Shown here piece after piece: positions 11,784 through 28,500 of a stretch of 64,000 nt of DNA. Under the pieces are notes generated by a model, which did no database searches, was not told where the DNA came from, and worked only from the letters and a program-made list of their open reading frames with translations. Origin of the DNA: Megachile rotundata (taxonomy: Eukaryota > Arthropoda > Insecta > Hymenoptera > Megachilidae); the NCBI RefSeq assembly GCF_050947335.1, contig NW_027474173.1, positions 1 to 64,000 of the forward strand. Direction: 5' to 3'. Position numbers and translations under genes: made by a program. How positions within the stretch are numbered: the first letter of the stretch is position 1; the number at the start of each line of letters is the position of its first letter.

Positions 11784-14700
11784 CACTACTCTTAGTATTA
11801 TCAATCTAACTCATATTATTAGCCATATTATGCTTAAATGATCGATAGAACGACAATTACTATACTTATTACTCTTATTATTATCAATCTAACTCATATT
11901 ATTAGCCATATTATGCTTATATGATCGATAGAACGACAATTACTACACTTATTACTCTTATTATTATCAATCTAACTCATATTATTAGCCATATTATGCT
12001 TAAATGATCGATAGAACGACAATTACTACACTTATTAGTCTTATTATTATCAATCTAGCTCATATTATTAGCCATATTATGCTTATATGAGCAATAGAAC
12101 TACAACTACTATACTTATTACTCTTATTATTATCAATCTAACTCATATTATTACCCATATTATGCAGATATGATCGATAGAACGACAATTACTATACTTA
12201 TTACTTTTATTGTTATCAATCTAACTCATATTATTAGCCATATTATGCTTAAATGATCGATAGAACTACAATTACTATACTCATTGCTCTTATTATTATC
12301 AATCTAACTCATATTATTAACAATATTATGCTTATAATATCGATAGAACGACAATTACTATACTTATTACTGTTATTTTTATCAATCTAACTCATATTAT
12401 TAGCCATATTATGCTTAAATGATCGATAGAACTACAATTACTATACTCATTGCTCTTATTATTATCAATCTAACTCATATTATTAGCCATATTATGCTTA
12501 TATGATCGATAGAATGAGAATTACTATACTCACTACTCTTAGTATTATCACTCTAACTCATATTATTAGCCATATTATGCTTATATGATCGATAGAACGA
12601 CAATTACTATACTTATTACTCTTATTGTTATCAATCTAACTCATATTATTAGCCATATTATGCTTATATGATCGATAGAACGACAATTACTATACTTATT
12701 ACTGTTATTTTTATCAATCTAACTCATATTATTAGCCATATTATGCTTAAATGATCGATAGAACTACAATTACTATACTCATTGCTCTTATTATTATCAA
12801 TCTAACTCATATTATTAGCCATATTATGCTTATATGATCGATAGAATGAGAATTACTATACTCACTACTCTTAGTATTATCACTCTAACTCATATTATTA
12901 GCCATATTATGCTTATATGATCGATAGAACGACAATTACTATACTTATTACTCTTATTGTTATCAATCTAACTCATATTATTAGCCATATTATGCTTAAA
13001 TGATCGATAGAACTACAATTACTATACTCATTGCTCTTATTATTATCAATCTAACTCATATTATTAGCCATATTATGCTTATATGATCGATAGAATGAGA
13101 ATTACTATACATATTACTCTTATTGTTATCAATCTAACTCATATTATTAGCCATATTATGCTTATATGTTCGATAGAACGAGAATTACTATACTCACTAC
13201 TCTTAGTATTATCAATCTAACTCATATTATTAGCCATATTATGCTTATATGATCGATAGAACGAGAATTACTATACTCACTACTCTTAGTATTATCAATC
13301 TAACTCATATTATTAGCCATATTATGCTTAAATGATCGATAGAACGACAATTACTATACTTATTACTCTTATTGTTATCAATCTAACTCATATTGTTAGC
13401 CATATTATGCTTATATGATCGATAGAACGAGAATTACTATACTCACTACTCTTATTATTATCAATCTAACTCATATTATTAACAATATTATGCTTATAAT
13501 ATCGATAGAACGACAATTACTATACTTATTACTGTTATTTTAATCAATCTAACTCATATTATTAGCCATATTATGCTTAAATGATCGATAGAACTACAAT
13601 TACTATACTCATTGCTCTTATTATTATCAATCTAACTCATATCATTAGCCATATTATGCTTATATGATCGATAGAATGAGAATTACTATACTCACTACTC
13701 TTAGTATTATCACTCTAACTCATATTATTAGCCATATTATGCTTATATGATCGATAGAACGACAATTACTATACTTATTACTCTTATTGTTATCAATCTA
13801 ACTCATATTATTAGCCATATTATGCTTATATGATCGATAGAACGACAATTACTATACTTATTACACTCACTGTTATCAATCTAACTCATATTATTAACCA
13901 TATTATGCAGATATGATCGATAGCACGACATTTACTATACCTATTACTCTTATTATTATCAGCCTAACTCATATTATTAGACGTATTATGCTTATATGAT
14001 CGACAGAACGACAACTACTATATTTATTACACTCACTGTTATCAATCTAACTCATATTATTAACCATATTATGCAAATTTGATCGATAGAACGACAATCA
14101 CTATACATATTAGTCTTATTATTATCAACCTAACTCATATTATTAGCCATATTATGCTTAAATGATCGATAGATCGACAATTACTATACTTATTACTCGT
14201 ATTATTATCAATCTAACTCATATTATTAACAATATTATGCTTATAATATCGATAGAACGACAATTACTATACTTATTACTGTTATTTTTATCAATCTAAC
14301 TCATATTATTAGCCATATTATGCTTAAATGATCGATAGAACTACAATTACTATACTCATTGCTCTTATTATTATCAATCTAACTCATATTATTAGCCATA
14401 TTATGCTTATATGATCGATAGAATGAGAATTACTATACTCACTACTCTTAGTATTATCACTCTAACTCATATTATTAGCCATATTATGCTTATATGATCG
14501 ATAGAACGACAATTACTATACTTATTACTCTTATTGTTATCAATCTAACTCATATTATTAGCCATATTATGCTTAAATGATCGATAGAACTACAATTACT
14601 ATACTCATTGCTCTTATTATTATCAATCTAACTCATATTATTAGCCATATTATGCTTATATGATCGATAGAATGAGAATTACTATACATATTACTCTTAT

Positions 14701-16570
14701 TGTTATCAATCTAACTCATATTATTAGCCATATTATGCTTATATGTTCGATAGAACGAGAATTACTATACTCACTACTCTTAGTATTATCAATCTAACTC
14801 AAATTATTAGCCATATTATGCTTATATGATCGATAGAACGAGAATTACTATACTCACTACTCTTAGTATTATCAATCTAACTCATATTATTAGCCATATT
14901 ATGCTTAAATGATCGATAGAACGACAATTACTATACTTATTACTCTTATTGTTATCAATCTAACTCATATTGTTAGCCATATTATGCTTATATGATCGAT
15001 AGAACGAGAATTACTATACTCACTACTCTTAGTATTATCAATCTAACTCATATTATTAACCATATTATGCAAATTTGATCGATAGAACGACAATCACTAA
15101 ACTCATTACTCTTATTATTATCAATCTAACTCATATTATTAGCCATATTATGCTTATATGATCGATAGAATGAGAATTACTACACTCACTACTCTTAGTA
15201 TTATCACTCTAACTCATATTATTAGCCATATTATGCTTATATGATCGATAGAACGACAATTACTATACTTATTACTCTTATTGTTATCAATCTAACTCAT
15301 ATTGTTAGCCATATTATGCTTATATGATCGATAGAACGAGAATTACTATACTCACTACTCTTAGTATTGTCAATCTAACTCATATTATTAGCCATATTAT
15401 GCTTATATGATCGATAGAACGAGAATTACTATACTCACTACTCTTAGTATTATCAATCTAACTCATATTATTAGCCATATTATGCTTAAATGATCGATAG
15501 ATCGACAATTACTATACTTACTACTGTTACTATTATCAATCTAACTCATATTATTAGCCATATTATGCTTAAATGATCGATAGAACGACAATTACTATAC
15601 TTATTACTCTTATTATTATCAATCTAACTCATATTATTAGCCATATTATGCTTATATGATCGATAGAATGAGAATTACTATACTCACTACTCTTAGTATT
15701 ATCACTCTAACTCATATTATTAGCCATATTATGCTTATATGATCGATAGAACGACAATTACTATACATATTACTCTTATTGTTATCAATCTAACTCATAT
15801 TATTAGCCATATTATGCTTATATGTTCGATAGAACGAGAATTACTATACTCACTACTGTTAGTATTATCAATCTAACTCATATTATTAGCCATATTATGC
15901 TTAAATGATCGATAGAACGACAATTACTATACTTATTACTCTTATTATTATCAATCTAACTCATATTATTAGCCATATTATGCTTATATGATCGATAGAA
16001 TGAGAATTACTATACTCACTACTCTTAGTATTATCACTCTAACTCATATTATTAGCCATATTATGCTTATATGATCGATAGAACGACAATTACTATACAT
16101 ATTACTCTTATTGTTATCAATCTAACTCATATTATTAGCCATATTATGCTTATATGTTCGATAGAACGAGAATTACTATACTCACTACTCTTAGTATTAT
16201 CAATCTAACTCATATTATTAGCCATATTATGCTTAAATGATCGATAGAACGACAATTACTACACTTATTACTCTTATTATTATCAATCTAACTCATATTA
16301 TTAGCCATATTATGCTTATATGAGCAAAAGAACTACAACTACTATACTTATTACTCTTATTATTATCAATCTAACTCATATTATTAACCATATTATGCAG
16401 ATATGATCGATAGAACTACAATTACTATACTCATTACTCTTATTTTTATCAATCTAACTCATATTATTAGACATATTATGCTTATATGATCGATAGAACG
16501 ACAATTACTATACTTATTACTCTTATTATTATAAATATAACTCATATTATTAGCCATATTATGCTTATAT
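11784..16570 (+). repeat. satellite block B, copy 1 (longest form)
   Basis: This 4.8-kb block recurs at 30044-34830 (offset 220 monomers, 18260 bp), and its first 3.2 kb also recurs at 22325-25505 (offset 127 monomers). Anchors: AGACGTATTATG at 13979, 24520 and 32239; the AACTCAAATTATT variant near 14800, 25341 and 33060; CTACTGTTAGTATT near 15856 and 34116. The last third overlaps the block repeated from 6.1-9.3 kb, so repeat families interlock here. The right end is where the downstream copy lacks four monomers. Confidence 0.75.
15570..16233 (+). repeat. 4-monomer tandem duplication (2 x 332 bp)
   Basis: Four consecutive monomers, in the order consensus-like, GAATGAG type, TATACATATT type and TATGTTCGATAG type, occur twice in a row with junction at about 15901/15902. 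The copies differ at CTACTGTTAG (first) against CTACTCTTAG (second). The same doubled form is present at about 33830-34493, so the duplication came before the larger copying of block B. It accounts for the step from a 105- to a 109-monomer offset relative to 6-9 kb. Confidence 0.8.
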
Positions 16571-18479
16571 GATCGATAGAACGAGAATTACTATACTCAC
16601 TACTCTTAGTATTATCAATCTAACTCATATTATTAGCCATATTATGCTTATATTATCGATAGAACGACAATTACTATACTTATCACTCTTATTATTATGA
16701 ATCTAACTCATATTATTAGCCATATTATGCTTATATGATCGATAGAATGACAATTACTATACTTATTACTCTTATTATTATCAATCTAACTCATATTATT
16801 AACCATATTATGCTTATATGATCGATAGAACGACAATTACTATACTTATTACTCTTATTATTATAAATATAACTCATATTATTAGCCATATTATGCTTAT
16901 ATGATCGATAGAACGACAATTACTATACACATTACTCTTACTATTATCAATCTAACTCATATTATTAACCACATTATGCAGATATGATCGATAGAACGAG
17001 AATTACTATACTTACTACTCTTAGTATTATCAATCTAACTCATATTATTAGCCATATTATGCTTAAATGATCGATAGAACGACAATTACTGTACCTATTA
17101 CTCTTATTATTATTAATTTAACACATATTATTAGCCATATTATGCTTATATGATTGACAGGACGACAATTACTATACTTATTACACTCACTGTTATCAAT
17201 CTAACTCATATTATTAACCATATTATGCAAATTTGATCGATAGGACGACAATCACTAAACTCATTACTCTTATTATTATCAATCTAACTCATATTATTAG
17301 CCATATTATGCTTATATGATCGATAGAATGAGAATTACTACACTCACTACTCTTAGTATTATCACTCTAACTCATATTATTAGCCATATTATGCTTATAT
17401 GATCGATAGAACGACAATTACTATACTTATTACTCTTATTGTTATCATTCTAACTGATATTATTAGCCATATTATGCTTATATGATCGATAGAACGAGAA
17501 TTACTATACTCATTACTCTTATTATTATCAATGTAACTCATATTATTAACCATATTATGCCGATATGATCGATAGCACGACATTTAATATCATTATTACT
17601 CTTATTATTATGAACCTAACTCATATTATTAGCCATATTATTCTTGTATGATCGATAGAACTACAATTACTATACTCATTACTCTTATTGTTATCAACCT
17701 AACTCATATTATTACCCATATTATGCTTATATGATCGATAGAACGACATTTACTATACTTATTACACTTCCTATTATCAATCTAACTTATATTATTGGCC
17801 ATATTATGCTTATATGATCGATAGAACGACAATTACTACACTTATTACTCTTATTATTATCAATCTAACTCATATTATTAGCCATATTATGCTTAAATGA
17901 TCGATAGAACGACAATTACTACACTTATTACTCTTATTATTATCAATCTAGCTCATATTATTAGCCATATTATGCTTATATGAGCAATAGAACTACAACT
18001 ACTATACTTATTACTCTTATTATTATCAATCTAACTCATATTATTAACCATATTATGCAGATATGATCGATAGAACGACAATTACTATACTTATTACTTT
18101 TATTGTTATCAATCTAACTCATATTATTAGCCATATTATGCTTAAATGATCGATAGAACTACAATTACTATACTCATTGCTCTTATTATTATCAATCTAA
18201 CTCATATTATTAACAATATTATGCTTATAATATCGATAGAACGACAATTACTATACTTATTACTGTTATTTTGATCAATCTAACTCATATTATTAGCCAT
18301 ATTATGCTTAAATGATCGATAGAACTACAATTACTATACTCATTGCTCTTATTATTATCAATCTAGCTCATATTATTAGCCATATTATGCTTATATGAGC
18401 AATAGAACTACAACTACTATACTTATTACTCTTATTATTATCAATCTAACTCATATTATTAACCATATTATGCTTATAT
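16571..18479 (+). repeat. right part of the 109-monomer duplicate of 7-9.3 kb
   Basis: Continues the copy of 7.5-9.3 kb at an exact 9047-bp offset up to about 18357. After that it changes to a CTAGCTCAT and GAGCAATAG pair (about 18363-18410) where the other copy has ordinary monomers. It has the GCAGATATG, GATTGACAGG, GCAAATTTG and GCCGATATG variants in the same order as 1.6-2.2 kb and 4.1-4.7 kb. Confidence 0.75.
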
Positions 18480-21400
18480 GATCGATAGAACGACAATTAC
18501 TATACTTATTACTCTTATTGTTATCAATCTAACTCATATTATTAGCCATATTATGCTTATATGATCGATAGAACGACAATTACTATACTTATTACACTCA
18601 CTGTTATCAATCTAACTCATATTATTAACCATATTATGCAGATATGATCGATAGCACGACATTTACTATACCTATTACTCTTATTATTATCAGCCTAACT
18701 CATATTATTAGACGTATTATGCTTATATGATCGACAGAACGACAACTACTATATTTATTACACTCACTGTTATCAATCTAACTCATATTATTAACCATAT
18801 TATGCAAATTTGATCGATAGAACGACAATCACTATACATATTAGTCTTATTATTATCAACCTAACTCATATTATTAGCCATATTATGCTTAAATGATCGA
18901 TAGAACGACAATTACTATACTTATTACTCGTATTATTATCAATGTAACTCATATTATTAACAATATTATGCTTATAATATCGATAGAACGACAATTACTA
19001 TACTTATTACTGTTATTTTTATCAATCTAACTCATATTATTAGCCATATTATGCTTAAATGATCGATAGAACTACAATTACTATACTCATTGCTCTTATT
19101 ATTATCAATCTAACTCATATTATTAGCCATATTATGCTTATATGATCGATAGAATGAGAATTACTATACTCACTACTCTTAGTATTATCACTCTAACTCA
19201 TATTATTAGCCATATTATGCTTATATGATCGATAGAACGACAATTACTATACTTATTACTCTTATTGTTATCAATCTAACTCATATTATTAGCCATATTA
19301 TGCTTAAATGATCGATAGAACTACAATTACTATACTCATTGCTCTTATTATTATCAATCTAACTCATATTATTAGCCATATTATGCTTATATGATCGATA
19401 GAATGAGAATTACTATACATATTACTCTTATTGTTATCAATCTAACTCATATTATTAGCCATATTATGCTTATATGTTCGATAGAACGAGAATTACTATA
19501 CTCACTACTCTTAGTATTATCAATCTAACTCATATTATTAGCCATATTATGCTTATATGATCGATAGAACGAGAATTACTATACTCACTACTCTTAGTAT
19601 TATCAATCTAACTCATATTATTAGCCATATTATGCTTAAATGATCGATAGAACGACAATTACTATACTTATTACTCTTATTGTTATCAATCTAACTCATA
19701 TTGTTAGCCATATTATGCTTATATGATCGATAGAACGAGAATTACTATACTCACTACTCTTATTATTATCAATCTAACTCATATTATTAACAATATTATG
19801 CTTATAATATCGATAGAACGACAATTACTATACTTATTACTGTCATTTTTATCAATCTAACTCATATTATTAGCCATATTATGCTTAAATGATCGATAGA
19901 ACTACAATTACTATACTCATTGCTCTTATTATTATCAATCTAACTCATATTATTAGCCATATTATGCTTATATGATCGATAGAATGAGAATTACTATACT
20001 CACTACTCTTAGTATTATCACTCTAACTCATATTATTAGCCATATTATGCTTATATGATCGATAGAACGACAATTACTATACTTATTACTCTTATTGTTA
20101 TCAATCTAACTCATATTATTAGCCATATTATGCTTATATGATCGATAGAACGACAATTACTATACTTATTACACTCACTGTTATCAATCTAACTCATATT
20201 ATTAACCATATTATGCAGATATGATCGATAGCACGACATTTACTATACCTATTACTCTTATTATTATCAGCCTAACTCATATTATTAGACGTATTATGCT
20301 TATATGATCGACAGAACGACAACTTCTATATTTATTACACTCACTGTTATCAATCTAACTCATATTATTAACCATATTATGCAAATTTGATCGATAGAAC
20401 GACAATCACTATACATATTAGTCTTATTATTATCAACCTAACTCATATTATTAGCCATATTATGCTTAAATGATCGATAGATCGACAATTACTATACTTA
20501 TTACTCGTATTATTATCAATCTAACTCATATTATTAACAATATTATGCTTATAATATCGATAGAACGACAATTACTATACTTATTACTGTTATTTTTATC
20601 AATCTAACTCATATTATTAGCCATATTATGCTTAAATGATCGATAGAACGACAATTACTATACTTATTACTCTTATTGTTATCAATCTAACTCATATTGT
20701 TAGGCATATTATGCTTATATGATCGATAGAACGAGAATTACTATACTCACTACTCTTAGTATTATCAATCTAACTCATATTATTAACCATATTATGCAAA
20801 TTTGATCGATAGAACGACAATCACTAAACTCATTACTCTTATTATTATCAATCTAACTCATATTATTAGCCATATTATGCTTATATGATCGATAGAATGA
20901 GAATTACTACACTCACTACTCTTAGTATTATCACTCTAACTCATATTATTAGCCATATTATGCTTATATGATCGATAGAACGACAATTACTATACTTATT
21001 ACTCTTATTGTTATCAATCTAACTCATATTGTTAGCCATATTATGCTTATATGATCGATAGAACGAGAATTACTATACTCACTACTCTTAGTATTGTCAA
21101 TCTAACTCATATTATTAGCCATATTATGCTTATATGATCGATAGAACGAGAATTACTATACTCACTACTCTTAGTATTATCAATCTAACTCATATTATTA
21201 GCCATATTATGCTTAAATGATCGATAGATCGACAATTACTATACTTACTACTGTTACTATTATCAATCTAACTCATATTATTAGCCATATTATGCTTAAA
21301 TGATCGATAGAACGACAATTACTATACTTATTACTCTTATTATTATCAATCTAACTCATATTATTAGCCATATTATGCTTATATGATCGATAGAATGAGA

Positions 21401-22330
21401 ATTACTATACTCACTACTCTTAGTAGTATCACTCTAACTCATATTATTAGCCATATTATGCTTATATGATCGATAGAACCACAATTACTATACATATTAC
21501 TCTTATTGTTATCAATCTAACTCATATTATTAGCCATATTATGCTTATATGTTCGATAGAACGAGAATTACTATACTCACTACTCTTAGTATTATCAATC
21601 TAACTCATATTATTAGCCATATTATGCTTAAATGATCGATAGAACGACAATTACTATACTTATTACTCTTATTATTATCAATCTAACTCATATTATTAGC
21701 CATATTATGCTTATATGATCGATAGAACGACAATTACTACACTTATTACTCTTATTATTATCAATCTAACTCATATTATTAGCCATATTATGCTTAAATG
21801 ATCGATAGAACGACAATTACTACACTTATTACTCTTATTATTATCAATCTAGCTCATATTATTAGCCATATTATGCTTATATGAGCAATAGAACTACAAC
21901 TACTATACTTATTACTCTTATTATTATCAATCTAACTCATATTATTAACCATATTATGCAGATATGATCGATAGAACGACAATTACTATACTTATTACTT
22001 TTATTGTTATCAATCTAACTCATATTATTAGCCATATTATGCTTAAATGATCGATAGAACTACAATTACTATACTCATTGCTCTTATTATTATCAATCTA
22101 ACTCATATTATTAACAATATTATGCTTATAATATCGATAGAACGACAATTACTATACTTATTACTGTTATTTTTATCAATCTAACTCATATTATTAGCCA
22201 TATTATGCTTAAATGATCGATAGAACTACAATTACTATACTCATTGCTCTTATTATTATCAATCTAACTCATATTATTAGCCATATTATGCTTATATGAT
22301 CGATAGAATGAGAATTACTATACTCACTAC
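18480..22330 (+). repeat. satellite block C, copy 1 (offset 84 monomers)
   Basis: Recurs at 25452-29300 at an exact 6972-bp offset (84 x 83). Rare shared changes make the link strong: AATGTAACTC at 18941 and 25913, TACTGTCATTTTT near 19840 and 26812, CAACTTCTATATTT near 20320 and 27292, and AGAACCACAATT near 21476 and 28448. The right-hand part is block A, copy 2. Confidence 0.85.
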
Positions 22331-25300
22331 TCTTAGTATTATCAATCTAACTCATATTATTAGCCATATTATGCTTAAATGATCGATAGAACGACAATTA
22401 CTATACTTATTACTCTTATTATTATCAATCTAACTCATATTATTAGCCATATTATGCTCATATGATCGATAGAACGACAATTACTACACTTATTACTCTT
22501 ATTATTATCAATCTAACTCATATTATTAGCCATATTATGCTTAAATGATCGATAGAACGACAATTACTACACTTATTACTCTTATTATTATCAATCTAGC
22601 TCATATTATTAGCCATATTATGCTTATATGAGCAATAGAACTACAACTACTATACTTATTACTCTTATTATTATCAATCTAACTCATATTATTAACCATA
22701 TTATGCAGATATGATCGATAGAACGACAATTACTATACTTATTACTTTTATTGTTATCAATCTAACTCATATTATTAGCCATATTATGCTTAAATGATCG
22801 ATAGAACTACAATTACTATACTCATTGCTCTTATTATTATCAATCTAACTCATATTATTAACAATATTATGCTTATAATATCGATAGAACGACAATTACT
22901 ATACTTATTACTGTTATTTTTATCAATCTAACTCATATTATTAGCCATATTATGCTTAAATGATCGATAGAACTACAATTACTATACTCATTGCTCTTAT
23001 TATTATCAATCTAACTCATATTATTAGCCATATTATGCTTATATGATCGATAGAATGAGAATTACTATACTCACTACTCTTAGTATTATCACTCTAACTC
23101 ATATTATTAGCCATATTATGCTTATATGATCGATAGAACGACAATTACTATACTTATTACTCTTATTGTTATCAATCTAACTCATATTATTAGCCATATT
23201 ATGCTTATATGATCGATAGAACGACAATTACTATACTTATTACTGTTATTTTTATCAATCTAACTCATATTATTAGCCATATTATGCTTAAATGATCGAT
23301 AGAACTACAACTACTATACTCATTGCTCTTATTATTATCAATCTAACTCATATTATTAGCCATATTATGCTTATATGATCGATAGAATGAGAATTACTAT
23401 ACTCACTACTCTTAGTATTATCACTCTAACTCATATTATTAGCCATATTATGCTTATATGATCGATAGAACGACAATTACTATACTTATTACTCTTATTG
23501 TTATCAATCTAACTCATATTATTTGCCATATTATGCTTAAATGATCGATAGAACTACAATTACTATACTCATTGCTCTTATTATTATCAATCTAACTCAT
23601 ATTATTAGCCATATTATGCTTATATGATCGATAGAATGAGAATTACTATACATATTACTCTTATTGTTATCAATCTAACTCATATTATTAGCCATATTAT
23701 GCTTATATGTTCGATAGAACGAGAATTACTATACTCACTACTCTTAGTATTATCAATCTAACTCATATTATTAGCCATATTATGCTTATATGATCGATAG
23801 AACGAGAATTACTATACTCACTACTCTTAGTATTATCAATCTAACTCATATTATTAGCCATATTATGCTTAAATGATCGATAGAACGACAATTACTATAC
23901 TTATTACTCTTATTGTTATCAATCTAACTCATATTGTTAGCCATATTATGCTTATATGATCGATAGAACGAGAATTACTATACTCACTACTCTTATTATT
24001 ATCAATCTAACTCATATTATTAACAATATTATGCTTATAATATCGATAGAACGACAATTACTATACTTATTACTGTTATTTTTATCAATCTAACTCATAT
24101 TATTAGCCATATTATGCTTAAATGATCGATAGAACTACAATTACTATACTCATTGCTCTTATTATTATCAATCTAACTCATATTATTAGCCATATTATGC
24201 TTATATGATCGATAGAATGAGAATTACTATACTCACTACTCTTAGTATTATCACTCTAACTCATATTATTAGCCATATTATGCTTATATGATCGATAGAA
24301 CGACAATTACTATACTTATTACTCTTATTGTTATCAATCTAACTCATATTATTAGCCATATTATGCTTATATGATCGATAGAACGACAATTACTATACTT
24401 ATTACACTCACTGTTATCAATCTAACTCATATTATTAACCATATTATGCAGATATGATCGATAGCACGACATTTACTATACCTATTACTCTTATTATTAT
24501 CAGCCTAACTCATATTATTAGACGTATTATGCTTATATGATCGACAGAACGACAACTACTATATTTATTACACTCACTGTTATCAATCTAACTCATATTA
24601 TTAACCATATTATGCAAATTTGATCGATAGAACGACAATCACTATACATATTAGTCTTATTATTATCAACCTAACTCATATTATTAGCCATATTATGCTT
24701 AAATGATCGATAGATCGACAATTACTATACTTATTACTCGTATTATTATCAATCTAACTCATATTATTAACAATATTATGCTTATAATATCGATAGAACG
24801 ACAATTACTATACTTATTACTGTTATTTTTATCAATCTAACTCATATTATTAGCCATATTATGCTTAAATGATCGATAGAACTACAATTACTATACTCAT
24901 TGCTCTTATGATTATCAATCTAACTCATATTATTAGCCATATTATGCTTATATGATCGATAGAATGAGAATTACTATACTCACTACTCTTAGTATTATCA
25001 CTCTAACTCATATTATTAGCCATATTATGCTTATATGATCGATAGAACGACAATTACTATACTTATTACTCTTATTGTTATCAATCTAACTCATATTATT
25101 AGCCATATTATGCTTAAATGATCGATAGAACTACAATTACTATACTCATTGCTCTTATTATTATCAATCTAACTCATATTATTAGCCATATTATGCTTAT
25201 ATGATCGATAGAATGAGAATTACTATACATATTACTCTTATTGTTATCAATCTAACTCATATTATTAGCCATATTATGCTTATATGTTCGATAGAACGAG

Positions 25301-25505
25301 AATTACTATACTCACTACTCTTAGTATTATCAATCTAACTCAAATTATTAGCCATATTATGCTTATATGATCGATAGAACGAGAATTACTATACTCACTA
25401 CTCTTAGTATTATCAATCTAACTCATATTATTAGCCATATTATGCTTAAATGATCGATAGAACGACAATTACTATACTTATTACTCTTATTGTTATCAAT
25501 CTAAC
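22325..25505 (+). repeat. satellite block B, copy 2 (shorter form)
   Basis: Recurs at 30044-33224 at an exact 7719-bp offset (93 monomers), sharing the rare changes ATGCTCATATGATC (about 22456 and 30175), TATTTGCCAT (23521 and 31240), GCTCTTATGATTATC (24902 and 32621) and AACTCAAATTATT (25341 and 33060). The copy at 11784-14964 lacks the first three of these, so copies 2 and 3 are each other's closest relatives. Confidence 0.85.
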
Positions 25506-28500
25506 TCATATTATTAGCCATATTATGCTTATATGATCGATAGAACGACAATTACTATACTTATTACACTCACTGTTATCAATCTAACTCATATTATTAA
25601 CCATATTATGCAGATATGATCGATAGCACGACATTTACTATACCTATTACTCTTATTATTATCAGCCTAACTCATATTATTAGACGTATTATGCTTATAT
25701 GATCGACAGAACGACAACTACTATATTTATTACACTCACTGTTATCAATCTAACTCATATTATTAACCATATTATGCAAATTTGATCGATAGAACGACAA
25801 TCACTATACATATTAGTCTTATTATTATCAACCTAACTCATATTATTAGCCATATTATGCTTAAATGATCGATAGAACGACAATTACTATACTTATTACT
25901 CGTATTATTATCAATGTAACTCATATTATTAACAATATTATGCTTATAATATCGATAGAACGACAATTACTATACTTATTACTGTTATTTTTATCAATCT
26001 AACTCATATTATTAGCCATATTATGCTTAAATGATCGATAGAACTACAATTACTATACTCATTGCTCTTATTATTATCAATCTAACTCATATTATTAGCC
26101 ATATTATGCTTATATGATCGATAGAATGAGAATTACTATACTCACTACTCTTAGTATTATCACTCTAACTCATATTATTAGCCATATTATGCTTATATGA
26201 TCGATAGAACGACAATTACTATACTTATTACTCTTATTGTTATCAATCTAACTCATATTATTAGCCATATTATGCTTAAATGATCGATAGAACTACAATT
26301 ACTATACTCATTGCTCTTATTATTATCAATCTAACTCATATTATTAGCCATATTATGCTTATATGATCGATAGAATGAGAATTACTATACATATTACTCT
26401 TATTGTTATCAATCTAACTCATATTATTAGCCATATTATGCTTATATGTTCGATAGAACGAGAATTACTATACTCACTACTCTTAGTATTATCAATCTAA
26501 CTCATATTATTAGCCATATTATGCTTATATGATCGATAGAACGAGAATTACTATACTCACTACTCTTAGTATTATCAATCTAACTCATATTATTAGCCAT
26601 ATTATGCTTAAATGATCGATAGAACGACAATTACTATACTTATTACTCTTATTGTTATCAATCTAACTCATATTGTTAGCCATATTATGCTTATATGATC
26701 GATAGAACGAGAATTACTATACTCACTACTCTTATTATTATCAATCTAACTCATATTATTAACAATATTATGCTTATAATATCGATAGAACGACAATTAC
26801 TATACTTATTACTGTCATTTTTATCAATCTAACTCATATTATTAGCCATATTATGCTTAAATGATCGATAGAACTACAATTACTATACTCATTGCTCTTA
26901 TTATTATCAATCTAACTCATATTATTAGCCATATTATGCTTATATGATCGATAGAATGAGAATTACTATACTCACTACTCTTAGTATTATCACTCTAACT
27001 CATATTATTAGCCATATTATGCTTATATGATCGATAGAACGACAATTACTATACTTATTACTCTTATTGTTATCAATCTAACTCATATTATTAGCCATAT
27101 TATGCTTATATGATCGATAGAACGACAATTACTATACTTATTACACTCACTGTTATCAATCTAACTCATATTATTAACCATATTATGCAGATATGATCGA
27201 TAGCACGACATTTACTATACCTATTACTCTTATTATTATCAGCCTAACTCATATTATTAGACGTATTATGCTTATATGATCGACAGAACGACAACTTCTA
27301 TATTTATTACACTCACTGTTATCAATCTAACTCATATTATTAACCATATTATGCAAATTTGATCGATAGAACGACAATCACTATACATATTAGTCTTATT
27401 ATTATCAACCTAACTCATATTATTAGCCATATTATGCTTAAATGATCGATAGATCGACAATTACTATACTTATTACTCGTATTATTATCAATCTAACTCA
27501 TATTATTAACAATATTATGCTTATAATATCGATAGAACGACAATTACTATACTTATTACTGTTATTTTTATCAATCTAACTCATATTATTAGCCATATTA
27601 TGCTTAAATGATCGATAGAACGACAATTACTATACTTATTACTCTTATTGTTATCAATCTAACTCATATTGTTAGGCATATTATGCTTATATGATCGATA
27701 GAACGAGAATTACTATACTCACTACTCTTAGTATTATCAATCTAACTCATATTATTAACCATATTATGCAAATTTGATCGATAGAACGACAATCACTAAA
27801 CTCATTACTCTTATTATTATCAATCTAACTCATATTATTAGCCATATTATGCTTATATGATCGATAGAATGAGAATTACTACACTCACTACTCTTAGTAT
27901 TATCACTCTAACTCATATTATTAGCCATATTATGCTTATATGATCGATAGAACGACAATTACTATACTTATTACTCTTATTGTTATCAATCTAACTCATA
28001 TTGTTAGCCATATTATGCTTATATGATCGATAGAACGAGAATTACTATACTCACTACTCTTAGTATTGTCAATCTAACTCATATTATTAGCCATATTATG
28101 CTTATATGATCGATAGAACGAGAATTACTATACTCACTACTCTTAGTATTATCAATCTAACTCATATTATTAGCCATATTATGCTTAAATGATCGATAGA
28201 TCGACAATTACTATACTTACTACTGTTACTATTATCAATCTAACTCATATTATTAGCCATATTATGCTTAAATGATCGATAGAACGACAATTACTATACT
28301 TATTACTCTTATTATTATCAATCTAACTCATATTATTAGCCATATTATGCTTATATGATCGATAGAATGAGAATTACTATACTCACTACTCTTAGTAGTA
28401 TCACTCTAACTCATATTATTAGCCATATTATGCTTATATGATCGATAGAACCACAATTACTATACATATTACTCTTATTGTTATCAATCTAACTCATATT